Below, in pieces: positions 11,601-21,955 of a DNA stretch of 64,000 bases. Each line of letters starts with the position of its first letter. Positions within the stretch are counted from its first letter, which is position 1. The stretch lies in NCBI RefSeq assembly GCF_030499575.1, contig NZ_JASTLC010000003.1, positions 62,001-126,000 of the forward strand, written 5' to 3'. A program made the translations under genes and the position numbers. The notes under the pieces are model-generated. The model was not told the origin of the DNA. It did no database searches and worked only from the letters and a program-made list of their open reading frames with translations. Source of the stretch: Streptomyces sp. DG2A-72. Its GTDB lineage: Bacteria > Actinomycetota > Actinomycetes > Streptomycetales > Streptomycetaceae.

Positions 11601-14012
11601 GAAGAGGGCGCCGTACAGGTCCAGTTGAGGGCCGACGCGCCCGCCGACGACGGCAGCCGCCGGCTTTCGGTGTCGGCCAGGCCCGACGACCCGGAGGCGG
11701 AGTGGACGCTGCACGCCGAGGGCAGCTACCTCGGCGGTACGCCCGCACCCCCGGCCGCCGCGCAGGCGGGCGGCGAGGGCGGCGAGCGCACCGAGGCCCG
11801 GCTGCCCGCAGAGCTGCAGGCGGAGGCCGGCACCTACGGCCTGCACCCGGTGCTCCTCGACGCGGCCCTGCCGGGCTTCACCGCCGGACCGGGCGCGGAC
11901 GGAGTGAAGGTGCCCGCCCGCTGGAGGGGCATCCGGCTGCACGCCACCGGCGCCACGGCCGTCGAGGCCCGCACCACCCCGCTCGGCAAGGACACCGTGG
12001 CACTCCAACTGGCCGATGTGTCCGGCGGGTTGATCGCCACCGTGGACTCCGTGACATACCGCGAGTTCCCCGCCGAGAGGTTCGCCGCCGCGCAGTGCGC
12101 GGGCCGGGACGCGCTGTTCGAGCTGGCCTGGGTGCCGGCGTCGCTGCCGGAGCGGTGCGAGCAGCCCGCGTGGGCGGTGATCGCTCCCGGCGAGACGGGC
12201 GAGGACCGCTACGAGGACATCGGCGCCGTCGCCGAGGCGCTCGCCTCCGGGCGGCCCGTCGACGCCGTCCTGCTGCCCTGGCCCGCCACACCCGGCGCCC
12301 CGGACACGGCCGTGCGCGCCGCGACCGGGCGCGCTCTCGACGTCGTACGCGAATGGCTCGGCGACGACCGGCTTGAAGGGACGCCGCTGGTCGTGGTGAC
12401 CTCGGGCGCGGTCGCCGCGGGCCCGCAGGAGGATGTCACGGATCTGGCCGGTGCCGCCGTGTGGGGTCTGCTGCGCTCGGTGCAGTCCGAGGCCCCTGAC
12501 CGGTTTGTCATCGCCGACGCCGACACCGACGCCGTGGCCGCCATGCGGTCGTTGGCGTCCGTGGTCACCGGCGGCGAGCCGCAGGCCGCGGTGCGCGGCG
12601 ACGCCGTGCTCGTGCCGCGCCTGAAGCGGGTCTCGGCCACCGAGGACGGCCCGGTGCCGGCCTGGGGCGGCGACGGCACCATACTGATCACCGGCGGCAC
12701 GGGCGCGCTGGGCGCCGAGTTCGCCCGCCATCTGGCCGCCGAGCACGGCGCCAGGCGGCTGCTGCTGCTCTCCCGCCGCGGTGAACAGGCCGACGGCGCG
12801 GCCGACTTGGCGGCGGAGCTGCGCGGCCTCGGCGCCGAGGCGGTGTTCGCGGCCTGTGACGCGGGCGACCGGGATGCGCTCGCCGCCGTCCTGGCCGCCA
12901 TCCCCGCCGAGCACCCCCTGACCGCCGTCGTGCACACGGCAGGCGTCCTCGACAACGGCCTGGCCCGGGGACTGCGCGAGGAGCAGTTCGACGCCGTCCT
13001 GCGGCCCAAGGCCGACGCGGCCTGGCATCTGCACGAGCTGACCCGCGAGGAGAACCTGTCGGCGTTCGTGCTGTTCTCCTCCGCGGTGGGCGTGCTCGGC
13101 GCGCCGGGGCAGGCCAACTACGCGGCCGCCAACGCGTTCCTCGACGCGCTCGCCGCGCACCGCCGCACCCTCGGCCTGCCCGCCTCCTCGCTCGCCTGGG
13201 GCGTGTGGGAGCAGGGCGGGATCAACGCGCGCCTCGACGAGAAGGACCTCAACCGGCTTGCCCTGGGCGGCTTCACACCGCTCACCCGGGCCGAGGGCCG
13301 GGCCCTGTTCGACCGGGCCACGGCCGACGACCGGGCCGCTCTGGTCGCCATGCCGGTGGACCTGGCCGCGGTGCGGTCCCAGGCCCGGATCCCGGCGCCG
13401 CTGAGCGACCTGGCCGGTGCGGGCGGCCGCCGGATCGCCAAGTCCGCCGCTCCCCACACCCCCGCCGCCGCCCAACTGCCGGAGCGGCTCGCCGAGTTGA
13501 CCGAGCGGGAGCAGGAGCAGCTGCTCTTCTCGCTGGTCCGCACGGACGTGGCGGCCGTGCTCGGGCGCACCGACCCCGACGGCATCGAGCCCGAACGCGC
13601 CTTCCAGGAGCTGGGCTTCGACTCGCTGACCGCCGTCGAGCTGCGCAACCGGCTCGGCACCGTGACCGGCCTGCGGCTGCCGACAACGCTGGTCTTCGAC
13701 CACCCCAACCCCGCGTCCCTCACCAGCTATCTGCGGGAGCGGCTCACCCCACAGGAGCCCGATTCCCAGGAGGTCTTCCTCACCGCGCTCGACCAGCTCG
13801 AGGGCCTCGTACCGGCCCTCGACGGCGACGCCGAGGCCTGGTCCACCGCTGTCTCCTCGCGGCTGCGCGCCCTGATCGGGCGCGTGGAGTTGGCCGCGGC
13901 GGGCGCAGCGGGCGCCGAGGACGGCGCCGACGCGGCCGAGGCGCTCGCCTCGGCGTCGGTGGACGAGATCTTCAGCTTCATCGACAACGAACTCGGCTCC
14001 TTCGGCCACTGA
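8607..14012 (+). CDS. Type I modular polyketide synthase, one module KS-AT-(DH)-KR-ACP
   Basis: The 1801-residue protein starts at a GTG with a short charged helix (about residues 1-30) typical of an N-terminal docking region. KS follows at about 34-460 (Cys about 206 in DTACSSS; EAHGTGT; KSNIAH instead of KSNIGH). AT is at about 565-850 with GHSIGE and malonyl-type HAFH. A DH-like region spans about 920-1150: [12 protein letters not shown] keeps the His, but the expected Pro is shifted by one, and the segment carrying YGPxF is missing, replaced by a short Ala/Gly/Pro-rich linker before [12 protein letters not shown] (about 1355-1535) has GGTGALG, Ser and NYAAAN Tyr, with LDN at the stereo-motif. 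ACP is near 1670 (GFDSL), followed by a C-terminal docking tail. The module should ketoreduce but probably not dehydrate, leaving a hydroxyl. Being penultimate, it sets C5 of the product. Confidence 0.97.
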   Translation: MADEAQLRDYLKKAIADARDAKRRLREVEDKAREPIAVVSMACRYPGGVTSPEELWDLVAKGTDAVSGFPANRGWDLERLHDSDPEKAGTSYTREGGFLHDADQFDPELFGMSPREALAADPQQRLLLETAWETFERAGLDPQSLKSSRTGVFTGVMYNDYGSRPHLPPEGFEGYLFSGSAGSIASGRLSYTYGLEGPAVSVDTACSSSLVALHMAANALRRGECDLALAGGATVMSTPIAFIEFSRLRGLAADGRSKSFAAAADGTGWAEGVGLLLVERLSDARRNGHDVLAVIRGSAVNQDGASNGLTAPNGPAQERVIRQALADAGLTPADIDAVEAHGTGTRLGDPIEAQALLATYGKSRPEGRPLYLGSLKSNIAHAQAAAGVGGIIKMIQSMRHGVLPKTLHVDEPTPIVDWEAGDVELLTDARSWTTEDGRPRRAAVSSFGFGGTNAHVVVEEDQAPAPEAERPEAQPAAVLPGAVPWLVSGKTAGALRDQARRLYRYVNASQELACPNVGFTLATGRAALDHRAAITAASRDELLAGLRALSQDTTHPTLLRGTRGSGRTAFLFTGQGAQRIGMGRELAEAFPVFAQALDTVAAALDPHLERPVLEVIASGTDLDATGFTQPALFAVEVALFRLVESWGVKPDYLAGHSIGEIAAAHVAGVLSLGDAAKLVTARARLMQALPPGGAMVAVQAAEEEVAPLLAGREREVALAAVNAPQSLVVSGDQHAVHDIAAKLQEQGRKTKRLTVSHAFHSPHMEPMLATFRKAAAALTYHAPRIPVVSTLTGRAATGDDLTTADYWVRQLRGTVRFADALRTLEAEGVTTTLELGPDPVLTALATATMTCAVPLLRRDRPEPSTATAAVAALHTHGTPVDWQAYYGATGARRVPLPTYAFQHQRYWLDQLPAKSGALEWGAEGHPLLGFPITVAGTGQTVFTSRVSLRTHPQLADHQVLGRAVLAPAALVELAVRAGDLIGRSTVAELDLLTPLVLPEEGAVQVQLRADAPADDGSRRLSVSARPDDPEAEWTLHAEGSYLGGTPAPPAAAQAGGEGGERTEARLPAELQAEAGTYGLHPVLLDAALPGFTAGPGADGVKVPARWRGIRLHATGATAVEARTTPLGKDTVALQLADVSGGLIATVDSVTYREFPAERFAAAQCAGRDALFELAWVPASLPERCEQPAWAVIAPGETGEDRYEDIGAVAEALASGRPVDAVLLPWPATPGAPDTAVRAATGRALDVVREWLGDDRLEGTPLVVVTSGAVAAGPQEDVTDLAGAAVWGLLRSVQSEAPDRFVIADADTDAVAAMRSLASVVTGGEPQAAVRGDAVLVPRLKRVSATEDGPVPAWGGDGTILITGGTGALGAEFARHLAAEHGARRLLLLSRRGEQADGAADLAAELRGLGAEAVFAACDAGDRDALAAVLAAIPAEHPLTAVVHTAGVLDNGLARGLREEQFDAVLRPKADAAWHLHELTREENLSAFVLFSSAVGVLGAPGQANYAAANAFLDALAAHRRTLGLPASSLAWGVWEQGGINARLDEKDLNRLALGGFTPLTRAEGRALFDRATADDRAALVAMPVDLAAVRSQARIPAPLSDLAGAGGRRIAKSAAPHTPAAAQLPERLAELTEREQEQLLFSLVRTDVAAVLGRTDPDGIEPERAFQELGFDSLTAVELRNRLGTVTGLRLPTTLVFDHPNPASLTSYLRERLTPQEPDSQEVFLTALDQLEGLVPALDGDAEAWSTAVSSRLRALIGRVELAAAGAAGAEDGADAAEALASASVDEIFSFIDNELGSFGH

Positions 14013-14050
14013 TCCGCCCCCTTCCTCGTCCAAGGAGAGTCAGGAACGCG

Positions 14051-17000
14051 ATGTCCAACGAAGAGAAACTGGTCGACTACCTCAAGCGGGTCACGGTCGA
14101 TCTGCAACGGGCGAACCGCCGCATCGCCGAACTGGAGGCGGCGGAGGCCGATCCCATCGCCGTGGTCGGCATGGCCTGCCGCTTCCCGGGCGGTGTGGCC
14201 TCGCCCGACGGGCTGTGGAGGCTGGTCGAGCGCGGCACCGACGCCATCTCCCCCTTTCCCTCCGACCGCGGCTGGGACCTTCAACGGCTCTACGACCCGG
14301 ACCCGGCCAAGCCCGGCACGTCCTATGCCCGCGAGGCCGGATTCCTGGACGGCGCGGCCCAGTTCGACGCGGGCTTCTTCGGGATCTCGCCGCGCGAGGC
14401 CGCGGCGATGGACCCGCAGCAGCGCGTCCTCCTGGAGACCGCGTGGGAGACCTTCGAGCAGGCCGGGATCGACCCGACCTCGCTGCGCGGCAGCCGTACC
14501 GGCGTGTTCGCGGGCGTCATCGAGCAGAGCTATCTGGATCTGGAGGGGCCGCACGAGTTCGAGGGCTATCTGCTGACCAGCAAGCTCAGCAGCGTCGCCT
14601 CGGGCCGGATCTCCTACACGTTCGGCCTCGAGGGCCCGGCCGTGTCGGTGGACACCGCCTGCTCGTCGTCGCTCGTGGCGCTGCACCTGGCGGCCACGGC
14701 GCTGCGCCGCGGCGAGTGCGAACTGGCACTCGCGGGCGGTGCCACGGTGACGGCGACGCCGGGCGGCTTCGTGGACTTCTCCCGGCAGGGCGGGCTCGCG
14801 CCCGACGGGCGGATCAAGTCGTTCGCCGACGCGGCCGACGGCACGTCCTGGTCGGAGGGCGTCGGCCTGCTGCTCGTGGAGAAGCTGTCGGACGCCCGCA
14901 GGAGCGGACACAAGGTCCTCGCGGTGATCCGCGGCTCGGCCGTCAACCAGGACGGCGCGTCCAACGGCCTCACCGCCCCCAACGGGCCGTCCCAGGAGCG
15001 GGTGATCCGCCAGGCCCTCGCGGACGCCGGGCTCGCCCCCGCCGACATCGACGCCGTCGAGGCGCACGGCACCGGCACCCGCCTCGGCGACCCCATCGAG
15101 GCGCAGGCCATCCTTGAGACGTACGGCCAGAACCGGCCCGGCGGGCGGCCCCTCTACCTGGGCTCCCTGAAGTCCAACATCGGCCACACCGTGGCCGCGG
15201 CGGGCGTCGGCGGCGTCATCAAGATGATCAAGGCCATGCAGCACGGTGTGCTGCCCAAGACGCTGCATGTGGACGAGCCCACGCCGATGGTCGACTGGGA
15301 GGCGGGCGCGGTCGAGCTGCTCACCGAGACCAGGCCCTGGCCCACGGTGGACCGGCCGCGCCGCGCCGCGGTCTCCGCGTTCGGCGTGAGCGGCACCAAC
15401 GCGCATCTCATCCTGGAGCAGGCGCCCGCCGACGAGCCGCAGGAGCGTCCCGCGCCGCCGCCGGCCGGCACCGCCCCGTGGCTGCTCTCCGGGCGCACCC
15501 CCGCGGCGCTTCGCGAGCAGGCCGAGCGCCTTCACACGCACCTGGCGCAGCGCGAGTTCTGCCCGCTCGATGTGGGCCACTCCCTGGCCACCGGACGGGC
15601 CGCCCTCGACCACCGCGCCGCGATCACCGGCGCGGGCCGCGACGAACTCCTCGCGGGCCTGCGGACGCTCGCCGACGACGGCACGCACCCGGGCCTGATC
15701 CGGGGCACCCGCGCAAGCGGGCGCACCGCGTTCCTCTTCACCGGCCAGGGCGCCCAACGCCAGGGCATGGGCGGCGAGTTGTACACCGCCTTCCCGGTCT
15801 TCGCGCAGGCCTACGACGAGGTGTGCGCGCAGCTGTCGAAGCATCTGGACCGGCCGATCTGCGAGGTCACCGCGACCGGCGCGGGCCTGGACTCCACGGC
15901 CTACACACAGCCCGCCCTGTTCGCCATCGAGGTGGCGCTGTTCCGGCTCGTGGAGTCCTGGGGCATCACCCCCGACTACCTCGCGGGCCACTCCATCGGG
16001 GAGCTCGCCGCCGCCCATGTCGCCGGAGTGCTCTCCCTCGAGGACGCCTCGGCCCTGGTCGCCGCGCGTGGCCGGCTGATGCAGGCCGCCCGCCCCGGCG
16101 GCGCGATGATCGCGATCCAGGCCCCGGAGGACGAGGTCGCCGCGAGTCTCGACCCGTACACCGGCCGCCTGACCGTCGCGGCGGTGAACGGCCCGACCGC
16201 CGTGGTGATCACGGGCGACGAGGACGCCGCCGACACGGTCGCGCAGCTGTGGCGGGAGCGCGGCGCCAAGACGTTCCGGCTCACCGTCAGCCATGCCTTC
16301 CACTCGCCGCACATGGACGGCGTCCTGGATGAATTCCGGCAGGTCGCGGCGGAGTTGACGTACCAGCAGCCGCGGATCCCGGTCGTCTCGACGCTCACCG
16401 GGCGCCTCGCCACCGGCGACGACCTGACCTCGCCCGACTACTGGGTGCGCCAGCTGCGCGGCACGGTCCGCTTCGCCGACGCCCTGGACACCCTGGCCGC
16501 CGAGGATGTCACCACCACTCTCGAACTCGGCCCCGACCCGGTGCTCACCGCGCTCGCCTCGGCGAGCATGGCCGGCGCGGTGGCGATGCTCCGCCGCGAC
16601 CGGCCCGAACCGGCCGCCGTCACCAACGCCCTGGCCACGCTGCACACCCACGGCACGCCCATCGACTGGCGGGCGTTCTACGAGCCGACCGGCGCCCAGC
16701 GCGTCGACCTGCCCACGTACGCCTTCCAGCACCAGCGCTACTGGCACGACGTGACGGCCGCGGCGGAGCAGAGCACCGGGCTCGGCCTGCGCGCCACCGG
16801 GCATCCGCTGCTCGGCCCGGCCGCGCCCGTCGCGGGCGCCGACCAGGCGGTGTTCACCAGTCGGGTGTCGCTGCGCACCCACCCGTGGCTGGCCGACCAC
16901 CGGGCGCTCGGCCGTCCGGTGCTGCCCCCGGCCGCCCTGGTGGAGCTCGCGGTGCGCGCGGGCGACGAGTTCGGGGCCACCTCGCTCGACGAACTCACCG

Positions 17001-20000
17001 TGCACAGGCCGCTGGTGCTGCCGGAGAGCGGCGCCCTGCAGCTGCAGGTCGGCGTGGGCACCCCGGACGAGGAGGGGCGGCGCGCGGTGACCGTGCACAG
17101 CCGCCCCGACGACGCCGACGCCCCCTGGACCGCGCACGCCCACGGCACGCTCGGCGCCACCGCGGCCGGCGCGCCCTTCGACCTTGCCGTATGGCCGCCG
17201 GATGACGCCGAGGAGATCGCGCTCGACCAGGTGTACGCGGACTTCGAGGGCGCGGGTCTGGTGTACGGCGAGGCGTTCCGCTCGCTGACCGGTCTGTGGA
17301 GCCGCGAGGACGCGCTCTTCGCCGAACTGCGCCTGCCTGAAGGGGCGTCAGCCGGGGACTTCGTGCTTCACCCGGCGGTACTGGACGCGGCGGTGCGACC
17401 GGTGGCGTTGAGGGCGACGGCGGGCGCTGGGCCGCCGCTCGCCGTGAAGTGGCGCGGTGTGCGGGTGTACGCGTCCGGGGCGTCGGTCCTGCGGGTCGAG
17501 ATAAGCTCCTCCCCGGCCGGAGAGGCACAGGTGCGACTCGCCGACGGGGCCGGGCAGCCGGTCGCCGAGGTCGGTTCGGTGGCCGTACGGACCGTCACCG
17601 GGGCCGAGTTGTCCGCATCCTTCGGCCGTCATGAGGACGCCCTGTTCCAGATCGACTGGACGCCGCTGGCGCTGCCACCGGCCCTGGGCGACGCTCCGGA
17701 TGCCGCTTGGGGTGTCCTGGGCACGCACGAGGCCGGAGCCGTCGGCTTCGCGAGCCCGGCTGAGGTGAGCGAGGCCGTCGCGCGGGGGCGGGCGCCGCGG
17801 TTCGTCCTCCTGCGGCCGCTGGCTCCTGCGGACTCAGCGCCGCACGCTGCCCATCAAGTGACGCAATACGTCCTGGAATTGGTGCAGGAGTGGCTGTCCT
17901 ACGAGCACCTGGAGGAGACTCCCCTGGTGGTTCAGGTCTCGGGCGCGATCGCGACGGCCGCTCAGGACGACATCACCGAGTTGCCGGGCTCCGCGGTCTG
18001 GGGCCTGCTGCGCTCGGCACAGTCGGAGCACCCGGGCCGAATCGTCCTGATCGACACGGACGAGCCCGGCGCCGCCACGGACACCGTGACCGCCCTCGTG
18101 ACCTCCGGTGAACCCCAGGCCGCGATCCGCGCGGGCCGCGTATACGTACCGCGCCTGAGCAGGACCTCACCGCAGACCCGTACCAGCCCCGTGGTCTGGA
18201 GCTCCGAAGGAACAGTCCTGATCACCGGCGGCACCGGCAGTCTGGGCGCGCTCTTCGCCCGTCACCTCGTCATCGAGCACGGGGTGCGCCACCTGCTGCT
18301 GACCAGTCGCCGGGGCGCACAAGCCGCAGGGGCAAGGGAGTTGGAGCAGGAGCTGACCGGACTCGGCGCACGGGTCACGATTGCCGCATGCGATGCCGCC
18401 GACCGGGACGCGCTCGCCGCCGTCCTGGCCGCCATACCCGCCGAGCACCCGCTGACCGGCGTCGTACACACGGCCGGCGTGCTTGACGACGGCCTGATCA
18501 CCTCGCAGACCCCGGATCGGCTGCACGCGGTCCTCCGCCCCAAGGTCGACGCGGCCTGGCATCTGCACGAACTGACCCGCGACGCCAACCTGTCGGCGTT
18601 CGTGCTGTTCTCCTCGGTCGCCTCCGTCGTCGGCGGCCCCGGCCAGTCCCCGTACGCCGCGGCCAACCACTACCTGGACGCCCTGGCCCAGCACCGCCGC
18701 GCCCAGGGGCTGCCGGCCTCCTCGATCGCCTGGGGCCTGTGGCAGCAGAGCGGCGGCATGAGCGGCAATCTCACGGAGACCGACCTGAGGCGCATCGCCC
18801 GCACCGGGTTCAAGCCCGTGCCCGAGGAGCAGGGTCCCGCGCTGTTCGACGTGGCCGTCGGCCTGGAGCGGGCCGCGGTCGTGGCGACTCCGGTGGACCT
18901 GGCGGCTCTGCGGGAGCAGCGCGGACCGGTCCCGGCGATCCTCTCGGCGCTCTCCCGGACACCGGGACGGCGCATCGCCGCGGCCGGTCCACGGCTTTTT
19001 GTATCCCTCGCCGAGATCCTCTCCGGCCTGGACGAGACGGAGCAGGAGCAGGCCGTCCTGGAGCCGGTGCTCGACCGCATCGCGGAGGTGCTCGGCCATT
19101 GCGACACCTCCGCCCTCGACGTGGAGCAGCCGCTGACCTCGCTCGGCTTCGACTCGCTGACCTCGGTCGAACTACGCAATCGCCTGGGCGAGTTGACGGG
19201 CAGCAAACTGCCCGCGACGTTGGTCTTCGACCACCCGACGCCGGCCGCGCTCGCCGCGCACATCAAGGGTCTGCTCCTGGGCGGCGGATCACCGCAGGAG
19301 TCCGCGGAATCCACCGTCGACTTCGCGGCGGAGATCCGTCTGGACGACGACATCAGGCCCGCCGTCCAGACGGTCACCGTGGCCGACGACCCGAGGGAGA
19401 TCCTCCTGACCGGCGCCACCGGTTTCCTGGGCGCTTTCCTGCTGCGGGACATGATGCGTACGACGGATGCCACGGTGCACTGCCTGGTGCGCGGCATGAA
19501 CCGTGAGGACGCGCTGGGACGCCTGCGGGCCAACATGGAGTGGTACCGCTTGTGGGACGCGGTGGACGAGGAGCGCCTCAAGATCCACGTCGGCGATCTG
19601 GCGGAGCCACGTCTTGGCCTGTCCGACGACGAATTCGACACCCTGTCCCGCACGGTCGACGTCGTGTACCACAACGGAGCGCACGTGCATTGGCTGCACC
19701 CGTACACCACCCTGCGCGCCGCGAACGTCGGCGGCACCCAGGAAGTGCTCCGGCTCGCGGCCCGGCACCGCACGGTTCCCGTGCACTACGTCTCGACCGT
19801 GGGCGTCTTCGACGGCCCGCGCGAGGACGGCGAGCCGCTGAAGGCGACCGACCCGACCGGCCCCGCGGAGCTGCTGCCCAGCGGCTATCTGCAGAGCAAG
19901 TGGGTGGCGGAGCAGATCATCGAACTCGCCCGTGACCGGGGTCTGCCGGTCTCCGTGTACCGGGTCGACGTGATCTCCGGCGACACGGTGAACGGCGCCT

Positions 20001-20506
20001 GCCAGACCCGGGACTTCGTCTGGCTGAGCCTGAAGGGCATCCTGCAGTCCGGGGCCGCGCCGGCCGGTGTCGACGGCCGCTTCCACCTGCTGCCCGTCGA
20101 CTACGTCAGCGGCACCATCCTCACGGTGTCGCAGCAGGCCGAGTCCGCGGGCCGCACCTTCCATCTGTTCAACCACAGCTCCCTGAGCCTCGCCCAGTGC
20201 GTCGAGAATCTGCGCCGACTCGGCTATGACCTGCGGGAGTTGGACTGGTCGCAGTGGCGAGACCGGGTCCAGGCGGACCGCGACAACGCGCTGCAGCCCC
20301 TGCTGCACGCCTTCGAGATGATGACGTCCGACACGGACGCCTTCTACCCGCCGATCGACACGTCCGAGACAGAGGTGGCGCTCACGGACACCGATGTGAA
20401 CTGCCCGCCGCTGACCGCGGAATTGTTCACGCGGTACGCGGAGTTCTTCGTGGAGGTGGGTCACTTCCCCCAGCCGCGGGAAGGTGCGCTGCAGCAGGCG
20501 GCCTGA
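14051..20506 (+). CDS. Type I PKS terminal module KS-AT-DH-KR-ACP with thioester reductase release domain
   Basis: ATG at 14051 begins a 2151-residue protein; a longer upstream frame exists but overlaps the previous PKS gene. An N-terminal docking helix is followed by KS (Cys about 204), AT with GHSIGE and malonyl-type HAFH, DH ([17 protein letters not shown] rather than YGPAF), KR (GGTGSLG, LDD, PYAAAN) and ACP (LGFDSL). From about residue 1770 to the end there is a thioester reductase: Rossmann motif TGATGFLG near 1787 and the SDR catalytic pair in GYLQSKW near 1946. No thioesterase is fused. The R domain should use NAD(P)H to release the chain as an aldehyde, or as an alcohol after two rounds. 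With the aminotransferase at 23.6-25.1 kb this fits polyketide alkaloid biosynthesis. The gene is the last of the PKS operon, 38 bp after its predecessor. Confidence 0.97.
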   Translation: MSNEEKLVDYLKRVTVDLQRANRRIAELEAAEADPIAVVGMACRFPGGVASPDGLWRLVERGTDAISPFPSDRGWDLQRLYDPDPAKPGTSYAREAGFLDGAAQFDAGFFGISPREAAAMDPQQRVLLETAWETFEQAGIDPTSLRGSRTGVFAGVIEQSYLDLEGPHEFEGYLLTSKLSSVASGRISYTFGLEGPAVSVDTACSSSLVALHLAATALRRGECELALAGGATVTATPGGFVDFSRQGGLAPDGRIKSFADAADGTSWSEGVGLLLVEKLSDARRSGHKVLAVIRGSAVNQDGASNGLTAPNGPSQERVIRQALADAGLAPADIDAVEAHGTGTRLGDPIEAQAILETYGQNRPGGRPLYLGSLKSNIGHTVAAAGVGGVIKMIKAMQHGVLPKTLHVDEPTPMVDWEAGAVELLTETRPWPTVDRPRRAAVSAFGVSGTNAHLILEQAPADEPQERPAPPPAGTAPWLLSGRTPAALREQAERLHTHLAQREFCPLDVGHSLATGRAALDHRAAITGAGRDELLAGLRTLADDGTHPGLIRGTRASGRTAFLFTGQGAQRQGMGGELYTAFPVFAQAYDEVCAQLSKHLDRPICEVTATGAGLDSTAYTQPALFAIEVALFRLVESWGITPDYLAGHSIGELAAAHVAGVLSLEDASALVAARGRLMQAARPGGAMIAIQAPEDEVAASLDPYTGRLTVAAVNGPTAVVITGDEDAADTVAQLWRERGAKTFRLTVSHAFHSPHMDGVLDEFRQVAAELTYQQPRIPVVSTLTGRLATGDDLTSPDYWVRQLRGTVRFADALDTLAAEDVTTTLELGPDPVLTALASASMAGAVAMLRRDRPEPAAVTNALATLHTHGTPIDWRAFYEPTGAQRVDLPTYAFQHQRYWHDVTAAAEQSTGLGLRATGHPLLGPAAPVAGADQAVFTSRVSLRTHPWLADHRALGRPVLPPAALVELAVRAGDEFGATSLDELTVHRPLVLPESGALQLQVGVGTPDEEGRRAVTVHSRPDDADAPWTAHAHGTLGATAAGAPFDLAVWPPDDAEEIALDQVYADFEGAGLVYGEAFRSLTGLWSREDALFAELRLPEGASAGDFVLHPAVLDAAVRPVALRATAGAGPPLAVKWRGVRVYASGASVLRVEISSSPAGEAQVRLADGAGQPVAEVGSVAVRTVTGAELSASFGRHEDALFQIDWTPLALPPALGDAPDAAWGVLGTHEAGAVGFASPAEVSEAVARGRAPRFVLLRPLAPADSAPHAAHQVTQYVLELVQEWLSYEHLEETPLVVQVSGAIATAAQDDITELPGSAVWGLLRSAQSEHPGRIVLIDTDEPGAATDTVTALVTSGEPQAAIRAGRVYVPRLSRTSPQTRTSPVVWSSEGTVLITGGTGSLGALFARHLVIEHGVRHLLLTSRRGAQAAGARELEQELTGLGARVTIAACDAADRDALAAVLAAIPAEHPLTGVVHTAGVLDDGLITSQTPDRLHAVLRPKVDAAWHLHELTRDANLSAFVLFSSVASVVGGPGQSPYAAANHYLDALAQHRRAQGLPASSIAWGLWQQSGGMSGNLTETDLRRIARTGFKPVPEEQGPALFDVAVGLERAAVVATPVDLAALREQRGPVPAILSALSRTPGRRIAAAGPRLFVSLAEILSGLDETEQEQAVLEPVLDRIAEVLGHCDTSALDVEQPLTSLGFDSLTSVELRNRLGELTGSKLPATLVFDHPTPAALAAHIKGLLLGGGSPQESAESTVDFAAEIRLDDDIRPAVQTVTVADDPREILLTGATGFLGAFLLRDMMRTTDATVHCLVRGMNREDALGRLRANMEWYRLWDAVDEERLKIHVGDLAEPRLGLSDDEFDTLSRTVDVVYHNGAHVHWLHPYTTLRAANVGGTQEVLRLAARHRTVPVHYVSTVGVFDGPREDGEPLKATDPTGPAELLPSGYLQSKWVAEQIIELARDRGLPVSVYRVDVISGDTVNGACQTRDFVWLSLKGILQSGAAPAGVDGRFHLLPVDYVSGTILTVSQQAESAGRTFHLFNHSSLSLAQCVENLRRLGYDLRELDWSQWRDRVQADRDNALQPLLHAFEMMTSDTDAFYPPIDTSETEVALTDTDVNCPPLTAELFTRYAEFFVEVGHFPQPREGALQQAA

Positions 20507-20613
20507 GGCGGGTGGCCGCCAGCGGATGAGACGTCGGCGGGGCGGCCTGTGGGGGGCCGCCCCGCCGGGCCTGCAAGACGCGGTACCAGGTACCCGTACG
20601 ACGAGCACAGAGG

Positions 20614-21453
20614 TTGGCCGTCGCAGTAGCGGAAGCACGCAAGGGGGACTCTTGCGTCATCGGCGGCAGCGGCAAGACGGGACGGCGCGTGGCCGAGCAG
20701 TTGGTCGCACGCGGCGCCACACCCGTCACAGCATCGCGCTCGGGACAGCGCCGCTTCGGCTGGCGGGACAAGGCCTCCTGGCGGCCCGCGGTGTCCGCGC
20801 GGGCGGTCTGTCTGGTGGACGCGCAGACGGACGACACCGCCGAGCTGATGGCCGAGTTCACCGACGCGGCGGTGCGTGCGGGCGTGGGCCGTCTCGTACT
20901 TCTCTCGGTCCGCGCCTGGGAGCAGGCGGACGACACGTCGGGCTTCGCGGTGGAGCGCGCGGTACAGAAGTCGGGCGCCGGGTCGGCCGCCGCGTGGACG
21001 GTGCTGCGCCCCACCTGGTTCGCGCAGAACTTCAGCGAGGATTCGCCCCTGCGCGACGCCGTCGCCGCGGGCCGGGTCGAACCGCCCACCGGCGAGGGTT
21101 TGGAGCCGTTCATCGACACCACGGCCACGAAGGCGAGGTCTACGCCCTGTCCCGGCCACGCCCGATGACCTTCGGCGCCGCCGTGCGCGAGATCGCGGAC
21201 GCGTCGGGCCGCGACGTCGAGTACGTCCCGGTCTCCACGCCGCAGTACGTCACACATCTCCTCGGCCGGGGCTTCGACAAGGACTGTGCCGAGTTCGCCG
21301 CCGGTCTCCTCGGTACCGTCGCCGACAACGGCGGCGCCTGTCTCCGACGGAGTCCAGCGCGTTCTCGGCCGCCCACCGCGGGACTTCGCGGAGTACGCAC
21401 GGGACACACTGCCGTGGCAGCGTTCCCGGTGGACTCGGCACCGCGATGGGTGA
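20614..21453 (+). pseudogene. NmrA-like NAD(P)-binding oxidoreductase, frameshifted remnant
   Basis: The first frame gives a recognisable NmrA/SDR-type Rossmann protein (CVIGGSGKTGRRVAEQL, then LRPTWFAQNF and EPFIDT), which collapses after EPFIDTTATKAR. The C-terminal half continues in other frames: VYALSRPRPMTFGAAV to HLLGRGFDKDCAEF, then GVQRVLGRPPRDFAEYA to the stop at 21453. The missing stretch after FIDT, where the family has a conserved aldehyde/NAD(P)-proximal region, implies a deletion as well as frameshifts. The remnant lies directly behind the PKS operon and begins at a TTG. It may once have been a tailoring oxidoreductase. Sequencing errors are an alternative, but multiple breaks plus a deletion favour decay. 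Confidence 0.7.
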
Positions 21454-21610
21454 CACGGTCCGTGCCGCGTTCACCTCGGGCTTCCATGCGGCTGCCGGCA
21501 TCAGCGCGGTACTCGCCGCGGCGATGGGCGCCCTGGCCTTCCTGCTCCTCGGGCGGGTCGAGCCGACGGGCCCGGCACGGGAGCGGCAGGTGCGGGACGA
21601 CACCGGCACA
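21446..21610 (+). pseudogene. C-terminal fragment of a DHA2-type MFS exporter
   Basis: The translated segment MGDTVRAAFTSGFHAAAG followed by a hydrophobic helix ending in ALAFLLLGRVEP looks like the periplasmic loop and last transmembrane helix of 14-TMS drug exporters. The preceding 13 helices are absent. It overlaps the end of the NmrA-like remnant, so a deletion appears to have joined two decaying genes here. It is unlikely to make a functional product. Confidence 0.5.
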
Positions 21611-21686
21611 GAAGGTGGTGTCGTGGTCCCGGCACCGACCCGGGGCCGGGGTCGGGCTGCAGCCGCCACGACGAAGGCACGGGGGC

Positions 21687-21734
21687 ACGACGAAGAGGCC
21701 TCACCTCCCCGAAGGGAGGGTGAGGCCTCTTCGT
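21687..21734. terminator. Bidirectional hairpin terminator
   Basis: ACGAAGAGGCCTCACC is followed by a short CCCGAAGGG loop region and then by GGTGAGGCCTCTTCGT, giving about 20 paired bases with one bulge. It sits between rightward remnants and leftward accE, as expected for a convergent terminator. Confidence 0.85.
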
Positions 21735-21742
21735 GTAGCAGG

Positions 21743-21943
21743 TCAGTCCTGCCAGCTGTGCGCGGCGCGGAACCCAGGGCTGCGCTCGAGGCGGCGCCAA
21801 ACAGCCTTGGAGCGGTCGTCACCGGCGGCGGACGGGGTCTGCTGCGCCCGCGCCACCGCGCGGGCCATCAGCACCGCGGTGACGGCCGCGAGCTCCTCCG
21901 GCCCCGCCTCACCCCGCTCGACCCTGACAAGGGACTCCTCCAT
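21743..21943 (-). CDS. accE: Acyl-CoA carboxylase epsilon subunit
   Basis: This 66-residue acidic protein starts MEESLVRVERGEAGPEEL, with the typical AAVTAVLMARA helix and a C-terminal Trp-rich segment (SKAVWRRLERSPGF...HSWQD). Small proteins of this pattern are the epsilon subunits of actinobacterial acetyl/propionyl-CoA carboxylases and bind the beta carboxyltransferase. It lies 12 bp downstream of that beta subunit on the same strand, with a good ribosome-binding site. Together they would supply malonyl-CoA to the malonyl-specific PKS. Identification rests on pattern and context, both consistent. Confidence 0.85.
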   Translation of the reverse strand: MEESLVRVERGEAGPEELAAVTAVLMARAVARAQQTPSAAGDDRSKAVWRRLERSPGFRAAHSWQD

Positions 21944-21955
21944 ACCGGCTCCTTT

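Noticed and set aside
8757..14033. A 1758-codon open frame on the minus strand opposite a PKS gene
   Set aside because: Long antisense frames are common opposite high-GC genes. Its translation is low-complexity (Gly/Arg/Gln/His-rich) with no domains, and the + strand encodes a complete PKS module.
5703..17143. Further long minus-strand frames (for example 5703-8135 and 13727-17143)
   Set aside because: They are shadows of PKS genes for the same reason; none has a recognisable motif.
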